From contig NC_074719.1 of assembly GCF_947242115.1 (NCBI RefSeq), forward strand, positions 46,238,884 to 46,302,883: a DNA stretch of 64,000 bases. The letters are read 5' to 3'. Positions within the stretch are counted from its first letter, which is position 1, and each line of letters begins with the position of its first letter. The notes below the pieces were generated by a model. It had not been told where the DNA came from. It saw only the letters and a list, made by a program, of their open reading frames with translations, and did no database searches. The DNA comes from Biomphalaria glabrata. Its lineage: Eukaryota > Mollusca > Gastropoda > Planorbidae. This document shows, piece by piece, positions 1-10,725 of this stretch. Both the position numbers and the translations under genes were made by a program.

Positions 1-142
1 ACCACTTGAATGGGTATCTGACATTAGTTGGGGAAAGCAAAGGTGGTTGGTTATTGGGCTGGATACATTACACCCTCATAAACAGATGAGTTCTACATGA
101 TCAGCTCTATAGATCATAAGGTCTGACTGAAAGGGGTACCCT
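1..142 (+). mobile_element. SINE-A copy, 3' part
   Basis: This has the body and tail of the commonest SINE in the window: a 'gggtatctgacattagttgg' stretch, then the 'gatcataaggtctgactgaaagggg' type of end split by small changes. The tRNA-like head would lie left of the window edge. It sits in a VARS intron. Confidence 0.75.
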
Positions 143-164
143 TAGCCTTAATACCTATGTCTGT

Positions 165-235
165 TGGAAAAATATATATATATTTACCAGTACATATAAG
201 ATATATTATTTATATACATATGTATATATTTATAA
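165..235. repeat. AT-rich TA/TATACA microsatellite
   Basis: Alternating TA with tatata and catata runs, just upstream of the first visible VARS exon in its intron. Confidence 0.7.
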
Positions 236-320
236 TGGCAAACTAGTTTAGAGTTAATTCTGGTTCTATTCATTTGACACCTAAATCAAAATTGTTTTGT
301 TTTTCTTACAATGTATTTAG

Positions 321-3300
321 GAGTGTATCAAACCAGTAATCAATGGATCCAACACTGAGGCCATCACTCTGTGTCGCAATGTCCTCTACACATGTCTGGA
401 TGCTGGACTTAGACTGCTTCACCCTGCCATGCCTTTCTTAACAGAAGAACTCTTCCAGAGATTACCTCGAAGGAAGCCTGATGCACCGCCCAGTATTTGT
501 ATCACTCCATACCCAGAAACATGTCAGGTACTCAACACCTTCCATAACTTTTGAAGTCAGGCTACATTGCTAGTAGGAGTTGGATGTAGATTTATGTATT
601 CAGTTTATTATAATCTAGAACCAAAGAAGTTATGTTTAAACAAAAACATGTTTTAGGGTAGAGAGTAGATAGAAAGTTATTTGTAAACAGATGACATATT
701 TTCTTTGCCAAGAAGAAACTATTTTACTTCAAGAACATTTTGGAGAATTATTTTTGTTTATTGTTAAGTAGCTGTTGGGATTCACTTCTGAGTATTGATT
801 ATACCACAACTTTTAATGGATTTGCACACTAATTCATTTCTTCCAAGACCTCTCCTCTGGTAGAAGTATAATATGTCTTTTGTTTTACATCTATCGAGTC
901 TAGGCCATACCTCATAATCCAGCTCTTGAGTATCATGTGGAGTTTGTTCAGAACATTGTCAAGAGTATCAGATCTGTCAGGTCAGAGTATCAGTTGCCAC
1001 CCAAGGCCAAAGTTGAAGGTAAGGTTCTACTTTGTTTTGTTTTTTTACCTCTGTTTTCTCCTCATAGATACCTTGGTTTGTTTGTTTCATCATTGGTACC
1101 TGTTGTAGTTTTACAAATATATTTAGCCCCAAGACATGAGTTTAAATTCCAGCCCTCATAACTCTTGTCTTATAAGTTCTCTGTAGATAAAAAACAACAC
1201 TTTTATATCCTATTGAAGTTTTTCATACCTGGCATAAAAACTATAAATGGCCAGATTTTTGGGTGTATCTGGTGTACAGAATAAAGTGTTATAGTATGTT
1301 TTTATAAAGCGTATGACAGTTTTTACTCATCCTCTTAGCTCTTCTGTTTAGAACACAAAATAATTTCAGCGTAGAGAAAGCATTGGACGTTCGCTCTCTG
1401 ACTGATAACTATTGTAGAAACAACTGTGCAACTAACTAGCTGTTCTATGGATTTGATACGAGTATCAACAGCCACACATTGAGATATATTGGTGAAATCA
1501 TACATCAATTCTTTTTTTTTTTAATACTTGGCAACAGTGACATCGAATTTAGTGTCCTTGACATTGTTTTTTTTTAGCATGAAAATCTCTAAATAAATAA
1601 GTTTTTTTAGACAGTGTAAGAATTTAACTGTGAACAAAGAGCCAGTCAGATGAACTAGTCAGATGTATAAGTCTCTAGGTCTGTGAGTCTCTAGTTGTGT
1701 GGTACTGACTCTCTGAATCCATTGTTGTATTTCAGTTTACCTGAAGTGCTCAGAAATTGAAGTGGTCCAGATGCTCAAGTCCTTTGAGAATGTTATTTCC
1801 ACCATGGGCAACGCTAGTCAGATCACTTTCATGGTCAATGAGGAGGAGCCCCCTGCAGGTTGTGCTGTGATGGCTGTGTCCTCAAAGTGTGAGACCCACA
1901 TCATGCTCAAGGTAAACAAAAGTCTACCCTGTTTTTGTTTTTTTGATGACTTGTTCTGAGCTATTAGGCCACTGGTATTTTGTATAAAACTCTCAAAATA
2001 GTCTCTAGTGCATTAATCAGAGAAGAGGGAGACAAGATTATTAATCTAGACATTTTTATTTTTGACAACTCATTTTTATACCACCCTCCATAATCTTGTT
2101 TCAAAAAGCTAGACCAGGCCTATGAGTAAAAACTTCTACTTGTAAAAGTAATGGGATCTTGCCCCTAAAATTATTATCATCTTTAATATTTAAACTTGAT
2201 TCTTGCTTGCAATCTGAGCAGCTTCTGTTAATAGCAAAAGCAAATATAATAAAAGGTTGGGTATGGTTATTTCAGTTAGGAACTAGTTCGTTATCTAATT
2301 GTAATCATAATGTAAAAAAGGTCTTGATTCTAGAAGGCTGTTACTTTTTTTTGCTAACTGACAAGATTTCAGCTAATTTTGGTCAACTAAGTCCTAGTCA
2401 TTGCCAGATATGGCTAACTGAAGTTACACTATAGATATGGCTAACTTAAGTTACACTATAGATATGGCTAACTGAAGTTACACTATAGATATGGCTAACT
2501 GAAGTTACACTATAGATATGGCTAATTTACACTATTTGTTTCTTCCCTTTATCTGTAATATGTATTTAATATTATGTATTTAATATTATTATTGTCTTAT
2601 GTTTCAATTCAAGGGCCAAATTGACATTCCCAAAGAAAAAGACAAGATGGAGACCAAGAAAGATAACTTGAAGAAATCTTTGGCCAAGCTGGAAGATGCA
2701 ACTAAAATGCCTGACTATTTATCTAAAGTCCCCGAAGATGTCAGATTTAAGAATGAAGAAAAGGTAAAAAAAAAAAAAGTGTTTATTTATAAGATTGACT
2801 TCATATTTCTATTTGGTTCTTGATTTCTGTTTGACTGCCCCAGACTTGCTGATCTCCATCTCGACAGGTCTGGGAAGCCAAAAATTCTTGACCTGTATGG
2901 CAACATGTAGGCCCCTATGCACTACGCAAGACAGCAGGGTTTCTGTCCAGGGCTTTTGAATGAGAGGATTTGAGCCTCTCAAGCCCTCACTCAAATGGAG
3001 TTTGATGATGATGATGATGATTTGGTTCTTGAAGAGCTGATTTAGATTTTCTTCCATTTACAATAATTAGGTGTCAAACATCATCATTGCATTCACTTAT
3101 TCAGTTTAACTTCATGTAAGCTATTTGCTGATGATTAGCTCTGATGATTTGAATTTTTTTCCACTTTGAATATTTGTAGATTTCATTTTGTAAATGTCCC
3201 ACTCTTTCCAGCTTGGGTGTGGGTGTGGGCACTGAAGCATAAAAGGTTAAAATTAATTTATTTTCCATACCGCTAAAGCATATCCTAAAATATAACAGAA

Positions 3301-6300
3301 TTGTAAATTGTATGGAAAATACAATAAATAAATCACCCAATGGCTGAGCTCTCTTTGTTTCAGGTCTCAGAGTTGAAAGGTCATTTTATCCAAAGTTCAT
3401 TTGTTATTTGTTTTCTTCAAAGACATTATCTGTTAAATGAATTTCAGCTGAGATCTACATTGCTAAAAATGTTAAAGATGAAAGAAGAAAAAATCTTCCT
3501 AAACAAATTTTACATTTAACATTATTGGACATAAGAAAAAATCTTCCTAAACAAATTTTACATTACATTATTGGACATAAGAAAAAATCTTCCTAAACAA
3601 ATTGGACATTGAAATAATTGGCCTGACAAGGGTGTGAGCCACAGAGAGTTGAACAATTTTACTGCCAATTAGTCTTGAGTCTGTCAAACTGAGAACAATC
3701 ATTGTTGGCCTGTTTAATGTTGGTCTTGGTCAAACTGTTGAAAGTGTGATCCGCGGAGAGTTGAGGTAGACTAGTCCATGAATCATCAGAGAGGTAAGGT
3801 AGACTAGTCCATGAATCATCAGAGAGTTGAGGTAGACTAGTCCATGAATCATCAGAGAGTTGAGGTAGACTAGTCCATGAATCATCACAGAGTTGAGGTA
3901 GACTAGTCCATGAATCATCAGAGAGTTGAGGTAGATTAGTCCATGAATCATCAGAGAGTTGAGTTAGACTAGTCTGTGAATCATCAGAGAGGTGAGGTAG
4001 ACTAGTCCATGAATCATCAGAGAGTTGAGGTAGACTAGTCCATGAATCATCAGAGAGTTGAGGTAGACTAGTCTATGAATCATCAGAGAGTTGGGGTAGA
4101 CTAGTCCATGAATCATCAGAGAGTTGAGGTAGACTAGTCCATGAATCATCAGAGAGTTGAGGTAGACTAGTCCATGAATCATCAGAGAGTTGAGGTAGAC
4201 TAGTCCATGAATCATCACAGAGTTGAGGTAGACTAGTCCATGAATCATCAGAGAGTTGAGGTAGATTAGTCCATGAATCATCAGAGAGTTGAGTTAGACT
4301 AGTCTGTGAATCATCAAAGAGGTGAGGTAGACTAGTCCATGAATCATCAGAGAGTTGAGGTAGACTAGTCCATGAATCATCAGAGAGTTGAGGTAGACTA
4401 GTCCATGAATCATCTGAGAGTTGAGGTAGACTAGTCCATGAATCATCAGAGAGTTGAGGTAGACTAGTCCATGAATCATCAGAGAGTTGAGGTAGACTAG
4501 TCCATGAATCATCAGAGAGTTGAGGTAGACTAGTCCATGAATCATCAGAGAGTTGAGGTAGACTAGTCCATGAATCATCAGAGAGGTGTAGTAGACTAGT
4601 CCATGAATCATCAGAGATTTGGGGTAGATTAGTCCATGAATCATCAGAGAGTTGGGGTAGACTAGTCCATGAATCATCGGAGAGGTGAGGTAGACTAGTC
4701 TATGACTATTGGCCTGGAAAGTTGATCCAACATTTAAAGATAACAAAAAGCACTAGTGAAGTGACGTGGGCTGAGACCCTCTAGAGCAGTGGTCTTCAAC
4801 GGGGGCGATATCGCCCCCAAGGGGGCGTTTTTGAGATTTTGGGGGGCACTAAGAGCCAAAAGGGTGGTAGGGGGGCGCTGGGCACAAAATGGGGCGGTAA
4901 GGGGGCGCTGGGCATAAAGGCGGAAAGAAGAAACTAAAGGTGCTCTGAAAGAGAACAAATTAAAAAATTCTTCAACATTTAAGCTGGGAAACTAAATATA
5001 GACAAATTATAGTTAACTTGCTTCTAGAAACAGCGTTAGAAAATGAGTTCAGGAATCCCATTTTCTATTTTTAAATTCTTACTCTTTTACCGTGATTGAA
5101 GTGTATTTATTGTCCTTGGATCATGCGCGTATAAACGTTTAAGATTTGAGAAACAAACTAGGTAATACACCTTTTAGATTATAGATTAGATATGTTAATA
5201 TATTGATATTAAAATATTAATTGCAAATAACATTAAAGGTAACATTTAATAGAATAATTTAACTTTTTAAAAACTTAAAACATTGATTAAATATTTTTAC
5301 GAAAACTCACTGGGATGTCATGTAATATTTCCTTGAGATTTAGTGAATTGCCACTAGAAAAAAAAGTAAGTTCTACTTTGATGGCATTTTCAGATGATAA
5401 TAAATGACAATTATTAACCATCTGTTACTGACGTTCAAATTGAGTTGCAAGAAAAAATAGATTTACAAAACTATGTCTTCAGTAAAAAGAATGTAAACAT
5501 AGGAGGCACACAGTGGCGTAGCTGGGGTGGGGAGGGGGTGAGGGGGGAAATTGAAAATCCCCCGGGCCCCCATTTAAAGGGGGCCCAAATTATTGCTTTT
5601 TTAATTAATTAAATTAAATATTACGCAAAATGCATCAACCTCCAAAGATGTCAAGCCCCCTGGACCCCAAACGATGGAAATTCCCAGCTACGCCCCTGGA
5701 GGCACAACAGAGATGTGGCTGCATTTAAATGTTTCAGTAAAATTCCAAAACTGTGGTCGAAATTAGAATTATGTTTTAGCTTTTCAACATACATGGGTAA
5801 CCTAGATTTAGTGGGTAACAAAGTTAATGAATAAGCAAAGAAAGAGACTAGATGTACCCACTAGAGGAGACCTTCGCCTTGCTTTGGCTAACTTAAAGCT
5901 TGAAATTTCTAATATTGTCAGACTGCAGGAGGCACAAGGTTACCAATAGCTTAATTTCATTTTGTAGTGAATTCAGCAATAATAATATTTATATTAAAAA
6001 TTAAAACTAAATTTACAATTAAACCTAAATACAGTAGGCCCTAATATTCCAAAATTTTAAAGGAGACTATTCTTAGGATTTGAAAGAAAGTCTTTACAAT
6101 TAATTTTTGTGTGTAATCACTGCAAATTATTTGACATAATTTTTGCATAATGATAATATTGCCTGTTTTTGCCTTTAATTACGAAGATTACGGCTGAGTC
6201 CAGTTCACATAACTAAGCAAACCCAACTGCAACCTACATATTTTCCCGAATTTTATGCCGACAAAGCCGTTGTATGCTGGCTTTTCTTTGAGTATCAAAT

Positions 6301-6873
6301 GTTTGTCCCGCAGTTTTTGTAAGAGCTCTCGAACTGTTTCTCTCAGAGGCTATCTGCTGCCAGAGAATGCTGCCAGGTACTTTCCTCTATGCCAGTGAGA
6401 GCGAAATGGCGCCTGAATAAATCTTTATAGCGCTCACGGTGGATGGGGGCACCTCTGTAACTCAGTCCTCCTCAAAGCTCGTCACTCATAGGCCAAGGAG
6501 TTCACAACAATCGCCTTTGGCATGCGGTCGTCTCCCAAGCGGGATAAGTGTTATTGACAACATAAAAATTAATAAATAGATGATATTTTGTTCAAATTTG
6601 CCTTCTCACGCTTCTTTATAACTGTTTTTCTTAGAGGGGGGCGCTGGTGAATGTTTGTAAAGAAAAAATTCGAAAAGGGGGCGGTAGGCCAACAAAGGTT
6701 GAAGACCACTGCTCTAGAGTATTGTCTTGACATGGGGACTCAACAGTTATGTATATGTTTTATATTTAGTGTTCATATTAAAACTTGTGTTCTCTTTGTT
6801 GCAGATGTCAGAGTTGAAAGGTCAACTAGAGACTGTGACCAACTCTATACAGACATTACTCAAGCTTATGTAG
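321..6873 (+). CDS. VARS1: Valyl-tRNA synthetase, C-terminal exons (5' part outside window)
   Basis: Five exons with GT-AG junctions and compatible phases: 321-527, 904-1018, 1736-1911, 2614-2763, 6805-6873 (stop TAG 6871-6873), giving 238 residues. The first exon reads as the class I synthetase anticodon-binding domain, with [19 protein letters not shown], close to the matching segment of animal cytosolic ValRS. The next exons have [17 protein letters not shown] and a lysine/glutamate-rich helical tail ([15 protein letters not shown]) ending in SIQTLLKLM, which fits the tRNA-binding coiled-coil arm that ends eukaryotic ValRS. The enzyme attaches valine to tRNA-Val in the cytosol and, in animals, associates with eEF1. 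The catalytic domain lies upstream of the window. The last intron (2764-6804) is swollen by repeats and holds a partial copy of the last exon's start at 3364. Family call is firm; the cytosolic form is inferred from the C-terminal tail. Confidence 0.9.
2407..2524 (+). repeat. 27-bp tandem repeat in VARS intron
   Basis: About 4.4 copies of a 27-bp unit beginning gatatggctaactgaagtta, with few differences between copies. It lies in the intron between exons 1736-1911 and 2614-2763. Confidence 0.85.
2833..3022 (+). mobile_element. LINE 3'-end remnant (family D, GATGAT tail)
   Basis: The plus strand matches the 3' end of the longer minus-strand copy at 28747-29063: a stretch reading [18 protein letters not shown]-like, LDLYG, then GFLSRAF, and a terminal (gat)n run. 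It is the last part of a non-LTR retrotransposon, past the RT, with a degraded frame. A 3'-only copy is the usual product of 5' truncation during LINE insertion. It lies in the last VARS intron. Confidence 0.75.
3364..3519 (+). pseudogene. Partial copy of VARS last-exon start, possible alternative terminal exon
   Basis: About 30 bp around 3350-3382 (ctctttgtttcag, then tcagagttgaaaggtca) nearly repeat the true acceptor and first codons of the last VARS exon at 6790-6825. If the AG at 3362-3363 were used, the phase from the donor at 2763 is kept and the frame stays open for 51 codons to TAA at 3517-3519. After SELKGH the predicted residues are unlike ValRS. It is more likely a decayed duplicate than a used exon, but alternative splicing cannot be excluded from sequence. 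Confidence 0.4.
3487..3612 (+). repeat. ~47-bp tandem repeat, 2.7 copies
   Basis: Three neighbouring copies of a unit containing gaaaaaatcttcctaaacaa and attattggacataa. It lies in the last VARS intron, partly over the pseudo-exon copy. Confidence 0.8.
3756..4704 (+). repeat. 33-bp minisatellite with 330-bp higher-order period
   Basis: About 29 copies of a 33-bp unit with the core gtagactagtccatgaatca. Because 33 is a multiple of three, the reverse strand is open over long stretches and spells [11 protein letters not shown] again and again. That is a by-product and not evidence of a protein. A distinctive run of variants (catcacag, then gtagattagt, then tagtctgtg) at about 3888-3985 recurs at about 4215-4315, exactly 330 bp (10 units) later, so a block of units was duplicated as a whole. 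Confidence 0.95.
5511..5698. mobile_element. hAT-like MITE nested in the larger hAT element
   Basis: The termini cagtggcgtagctgggg and cccagctacgcccctg are inverted repeats with one mismatch near the tip. The 8-bp duplication gaggcaca flanks both ends (5503-5510, 5699-5706). The interior is a C/G-run palindrome with no coding capacity. Its insertion post-dates the host element. Confidence 0.9.
5845..5949 (+). pseudogene. hAT transposase C-terminal remnant
   Basis: Thirty-four codons and a TAG stop that read [19 protein letters not shown]. This resembles the end of many hAT transposases, where a '(D)LRLALTxLxPxI' stretch precedes the stop. It is in the expected + orientation inside the hAT element. 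Upstream dimerisation and catalytic regions are absent, which suggests the element derives from an autonomous copy by internal loss. Confidence 0.6.
6185..6550 (-). mobile_element. LINE 3' remnant (family E, RTE/jockey-type C-terminus)
   Basis: The minus strand reads [20 protein letters not shown] and then [16 protein letters not shown], preceded by a segment with DDRMPK-like spacing. This is the common post-RT tail of non-LTR retrotransposon polyproteins (RGxxRKRYKDxLxxxL...W...A.DR..WR). It carries stops and has no RT core. Other pieces of the same family are at 14340-14470, 15030-15180 and 59742-59830, all minus strand. Confidence 0.6.
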
Positions 6874-7905
6874 ACATAGTGCACTACCGCTTAGGTTTTT
6901 TTATTTTTACTGCATAACACCACATGATTGACTCGTGACTTGGGACTCATTGTTGATGTGAATGTGGAATGTCTGGAAAGTGTTTTTGTCTTAGACATTT
7001 AGATCTAAACTTATTATACAAGTGTGAACATTTTATTTTATGTATCTCTTGATATCTCCTATCTGTGTGTGTGCCTCATTGTTTCCAAAACTGAACTTTC
7101 CTGAATGCATTAGGTTTAATTAAACATTTATTTATGATGATGTTCTTAAGTTGTTTTTAATTGGGTGACTCTAACCAGAGATATTATCAGATTTTTTTTT
7201 ATGTACTTGCTACATTTTTATAATGTGAAAATTGGAATTTAAAGTTGCAGTCAGATGTTACACTTGTTTAACAGTTACTGATGTAATTTTTATAAAATAT
7301 CGAACTTTATAGAATGTTAACAGAAATGGGGAAAAAATACATCAGGACCAAGCCTAGACATGTACTGTCGTAACATTATGTAAAAGCTTCATTGCTTAGG
7401 ATTGAAGAATTATGAATAAATATATTTTGTACTGAAAAGGAAATGTTCATTGGAGTAAACAGGTTACAGAGATATCTTTTAATAAATTATTACATTTTCA
7501 TATCCTTGTAATACATGCTTCCTGTTTACATTGAACAATGTAGTCATGCAGTTTTTGACCAACTTTATATCAAACTTTGTTTTTTTAAATGACAGTAGTG
7601 TGTTTGTACTACATTTGTCTACTGTGGACTGGATCATTTGCTTTTATCTTCCCAACTTGTTCTAATAGTATTCAACAATATTTTTTTTTTATTCAAGGGA
7701 AGTAATCTAATTACTCATAGACATCTAAACTTTATAAGTGCTAGTTACCTCATATTTATTGAAGAAGACCACACACTGGGATGAACTAGACAAAATATTT
7801 CTCTTTTATTATTTCTTGGTGATGTGAGTGTTTGATGGCTTTTGTTATGCTGTTTTCTCTGATGATGACATTCAATAATGTGGAAATAAAACTCATGTGA
7901 ACGTT
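6874..7905 (+). other. VARS 3' UTR candidate region
   Basis: AT-rich sequence after the VARS stop without further coding potential. Canonical poly(A) signals AATAAA occur at 7415-7420 and 7885-7890; either could end the transcript. Which is used cannot be told from sequence. Confidence 0.5.
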
Positions 7906-8179
7906 GGCCAAATAGACTTTCTGTAATGTTGTTAAGAGTTCTGTCTCAGTATTTAGATATAATTATGGAGTTGTATTTATAAATAGCAGTGATACCCAAA
8001 ATACGGCCCACAATGAGGTTTCATCCGCCAGCCAAAACGTCCGAAAAGTGTAGAAAATCTGTTGGTATTGGTACATTGACATTTAAAATTTGTAGGCTTA
8101 TGAAAGGGGAAAGCCAAAGAAACTAAAAAGTGAATTTTTTAAATATTTGTTTTGTTTTGTGGAACATGGTAATAAGCCA

Positions 8180-8812
8180 GATATATATATTAGGCCAGAT
8201 CCGACCATATTTAACAACAGAGTCAACAAAAACGCTAGCTGTGGCATTCATACTCTCCCGCCTTGACTACTGCAACGCTGTGCTAGCAGGTATACCTGAT
8301 GACAAAATAGCCAAGCTGCAACGTATACAGAACAACGCCGCTCGAAGAGTCCTTAAAAAAACAAGACAAGATTCTGCTACTACGCTCTTGCGCACGCTCC
8401 ATTGGCTTCCCGTGAAAGCGAGAATCGATTACATTGTCGCCACACTTGTCATCAGTGTATATATAACAATGAGATGCCCTTGTACCTTAGCGAACTGATT
8501 ACTCCATATGTCCCCCAGAGAGCCCTGCGCTCAATGGACTCAACGCTTTTAGTAGTGCCACGTTTCTCCCTCAAAAGCTACGGTCTGCGTGCTTTTTCAG
8601 TTCACGGACCAAAGGTTTGGAACTCACTCCCCATTGATCTCAGACAGACAACATGCTACACCACTTTTAAGAAGAACATTAAGACCTATCTGTTTAAAAC
8701 TTTTTTAGATTAACTGTCATTTTAGCTCTCGTGTTTTTGTTTGTAATGTTGTTACAGCGCCTTGAGCCTACATTTTGTTTGTTAACAGCGCTTTATAAAT
8801 AAAATTATTAAT
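8180..8812 (+). mobile_element. 5'-truncated CR1/L2-like LINE
   Basis: The plus strand encodes the last part of a non-LTR reverse transcriptase: AFILSRLDYCNAVLAGIPDD, KLQRIQNNAARRVLKK, LRTLHWLPVKARIDY. After one frameshift near 8450 it continues with LYLSELITPYVPQRALRS, GPKVWNSLPIDLR and TFKKNIKTYLFK. These are hallmark blocks of the CR1/L2 group C-terminus. The 3' UTR is short (gcgccttgagcc, gcgctttataaataaaatta) and ends in an (atta)n-like tail. The endonuclease and RT catalytic core are missing. It lies downstream of VARS in intergenic sequence. Confidence 0.85.
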
Positions 8813-8814
8813 AA

Positions 8815-9482
8815 GCCGCCATATTTGTGAGTAATGTTCAAACTGGTGGCCCTCAGCGTCAATACATTGCTGAGTAGGAGCCAACACTGCTTCCGTACAT
8901 CGTACCAAAGTGTCCACTGAGATTTAGCTGTTGCACCAGCCTTGGAATGTACACACGAAACTTGCCTTTCCTCAGAATGTGTAGCACACTACTAGCACTT
9001 ACATCACTCTCACGTGCCGCTTGTTGTGGCGATTTTTGAGGTGAAAGCTGAAACAGTTCTAAGACTGCAGTTGTGGACTCATCACTTGTAGCTGTACGAA
9101 GTCACCCTGATCGAGCTTTATGTACATCACAAACTGTTCCGTGAATTTCAAATTTGTCTCGTAGACGTGTAATTGTTCACCTTGAAGGTGGTTGTGTACC
9201 ATACTCTCGTCTCCACTGTTTTCGAACCGCAGCAACATTCTCAAACTTCCGGTACCACTTAATTATCTGCTTCCGCTCTTCAAAACTCAAACGCACGTCC
9301 GCCATGTTGCAGTTACTTCCTTGCCACTCCGCCACTGTGTGTGGTACAGAACCACCTTCACATTTATTTTTCCAATTAGACGTTAAGCTTTCCATGTGCT
9401 GAAATTTAGCATTGTAGAACGGGAAATAAATTGTCTATGACAGTTCAAAGTGTGTATACATTTTTGTTGACGCACCCTGTAG
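8815..9482 (-). mobile_element. Mariner/Tc1-superfamily transposon, internally deleted
   Basis: The minus strand starts at a terminus reading tacagggtgcgtcaac (9482 downwards). About 180 bp in, it encodes MADVRLSFEERKQIIKWYRK and then FENVAAVRKQWRREYGTQPPS, the DUF4817-type helix-turn-helix that starts many insect and mollusc Tc1/mariner-like transposases. The frame goes on with two stops through RLRDKFEIHGTVCDVHKARSG and SPQKSPQQAARESDVSASSV. It then shifts to QCIDAEGHQFEHYSQIWRL, the family's usual C-terminus. The DDE catalytic middle is lost. The second terminus lies near 8815 but its inverted repeat was not convincingly seen. Confidence 0.75.
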
Positions 9483-9924
9483 AGCTATTGAACCCAAAAA
9501 CAGAAATAATAGTGCAAACGATCTTTTAAGAAATAGCTTAACTAAAGAAATAGTGGTTGTGATTCTTTTCCCTGTTCGCATTGACCAATAGTCTTCTTCA
9601 GTGATAGTGTATTTCCACCAGAGATCCAACGTCAGTAGGCCCTACATACAGTAAAGCACCCCCACCCCCAGTTCACTAAACAAGCATTTAACATTACTAG
9701 CATTTGTATGATTTTTTTTTTCTACTTCAGAATTTAGCTGGATCAACTATGGCCTTGTTGTACTTAATAATAACAAACCATGTTACATTCAAAGCTTTAT
9801 TTCACTGAATGCTAAACAACTACACATTTAAGTAGAAATCACAACACGAAATAAGGTCAGTACACAGGCTAACAAATGTAAACAAACACTTAGGGGTGAC
9901 AATCCAAACAAGCAAATTCACGAC

Positions 9925-10215
9925 AGGCCTCCTTCAGCGACTTTGGATCATCTCGTGGAAATGAGATGAATGCCTGGGCATTGCCATTAGCTGTGATCGG
10001 AACGATGTCGCCCCCCCCCCCCATATCAGTTCCCCCTCACCACGCAGCCGATGTATCCAAATAAGGAACGGCAGTGCCGATACAGTTTGTGGTCAGCGGC
10101 GTCGCAGGTTCTACCAGGGTGTAGCACTGGGTGCTGCAAACTGCCTTAGGGTCGCCAGCTCCTGATTTGCCTCAGGGTTGACTCGCGAAGCTTTTCATGG
10201 TTGGGATCAACTATA
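9925..10215 (+). repeat. Unclassified dispersed repeat (copy 1)
   Basis: The core from about 9926 (ctccttcagcgactttggat, catctcgtgg, gatgaatgcctgggcattgc, cattagctgtgatcgg) is found again in inverse orientation at 42706-42792. The following 200 bp (accacgcagccgatgtatcc to agggttgactcgcgaagc) is unusually GC-rich for this region and probably belongs to the same element. No coding motif or tRNA-like box was recognised. Confidence 0.5.
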
Positions 10216-10259
10216 AACAATGGATTCTGAATTACACTTCTAATGGAGTTATACATAAT

Positions 10260-10261
<2 letters not shown>

Positions 10262-10327
<66 letters not shown>
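10262..10327. repeat. (TA)n microsatellite
   Basis: Almost uninterrupted alternating TA over about 65 bp. Confidence 0.95.
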
Positions 10328-10329
<2 letters not shown>

Positions 10330-10604
10330 ACTCTAGTTGATTTTTTTTTTACTCTAGCGTGATTTAACCATGGAACTTGTAAAACTTACATCTAATTCTT
10401 TACACAAAATACGAAGGGTGTGTGGGGGGGGGGGGATTGATTTCGTCACAGTTTCACTTTCATTGTCATTTTTAACAACCAAACAGAAAATAGTGATCCC
10501 AGATTTTTAAAGCGGCATTGAAGCTGTTTCAAAAATACGAGGGTAAGAAATAACAAAGAATAAGAAAATAAAAGCTAGATCTACATTCTACATGATTATC
10601 TTCA

Positions 10605-10686
10605 TGATTTTGTCATGACCTAGACTGTCCTGTCCTAGACTCTCTAGGCCCAAACTTAGACTCAAGAGTACTCTAGACGCTATATA

Positions 10687-10725
<39 letters not shown>

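Larger units (their letters stand above)
4787..6711 (+). mobile_element. hAT DNA transposon, non-autonomous, 8-bp TSD
   Basis: The termini cagtggtcttcaac (4787) and gttgaagaccactg (ending 6711) are perfect inverted repeats. They are flanked on both sides by the 8-bp target duplication ctctagag (4779-4786, 6712-6719). This TIR style and 8-bp duplication are typical of hAT elements. The subterminal sequence is G-rich (gggggcg runs). The 1.9-kb interior has no transposase gene beyond a possible C-terminal stub at 5845-5949. It has received a smaller hAT MITE (5511-5698) and contains a LINE remnant (about 6185-6550, minus). It lies in the last VARS intron. Confidence 0.9.

Noticed and set aside
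3730-4746. Long reverse-strand open frames with repeated [11 protein letters not shown]
   Set aside because: They arise because the 33-bp minisatellite period is a multiple of three; no start context, domain or splice evidence.
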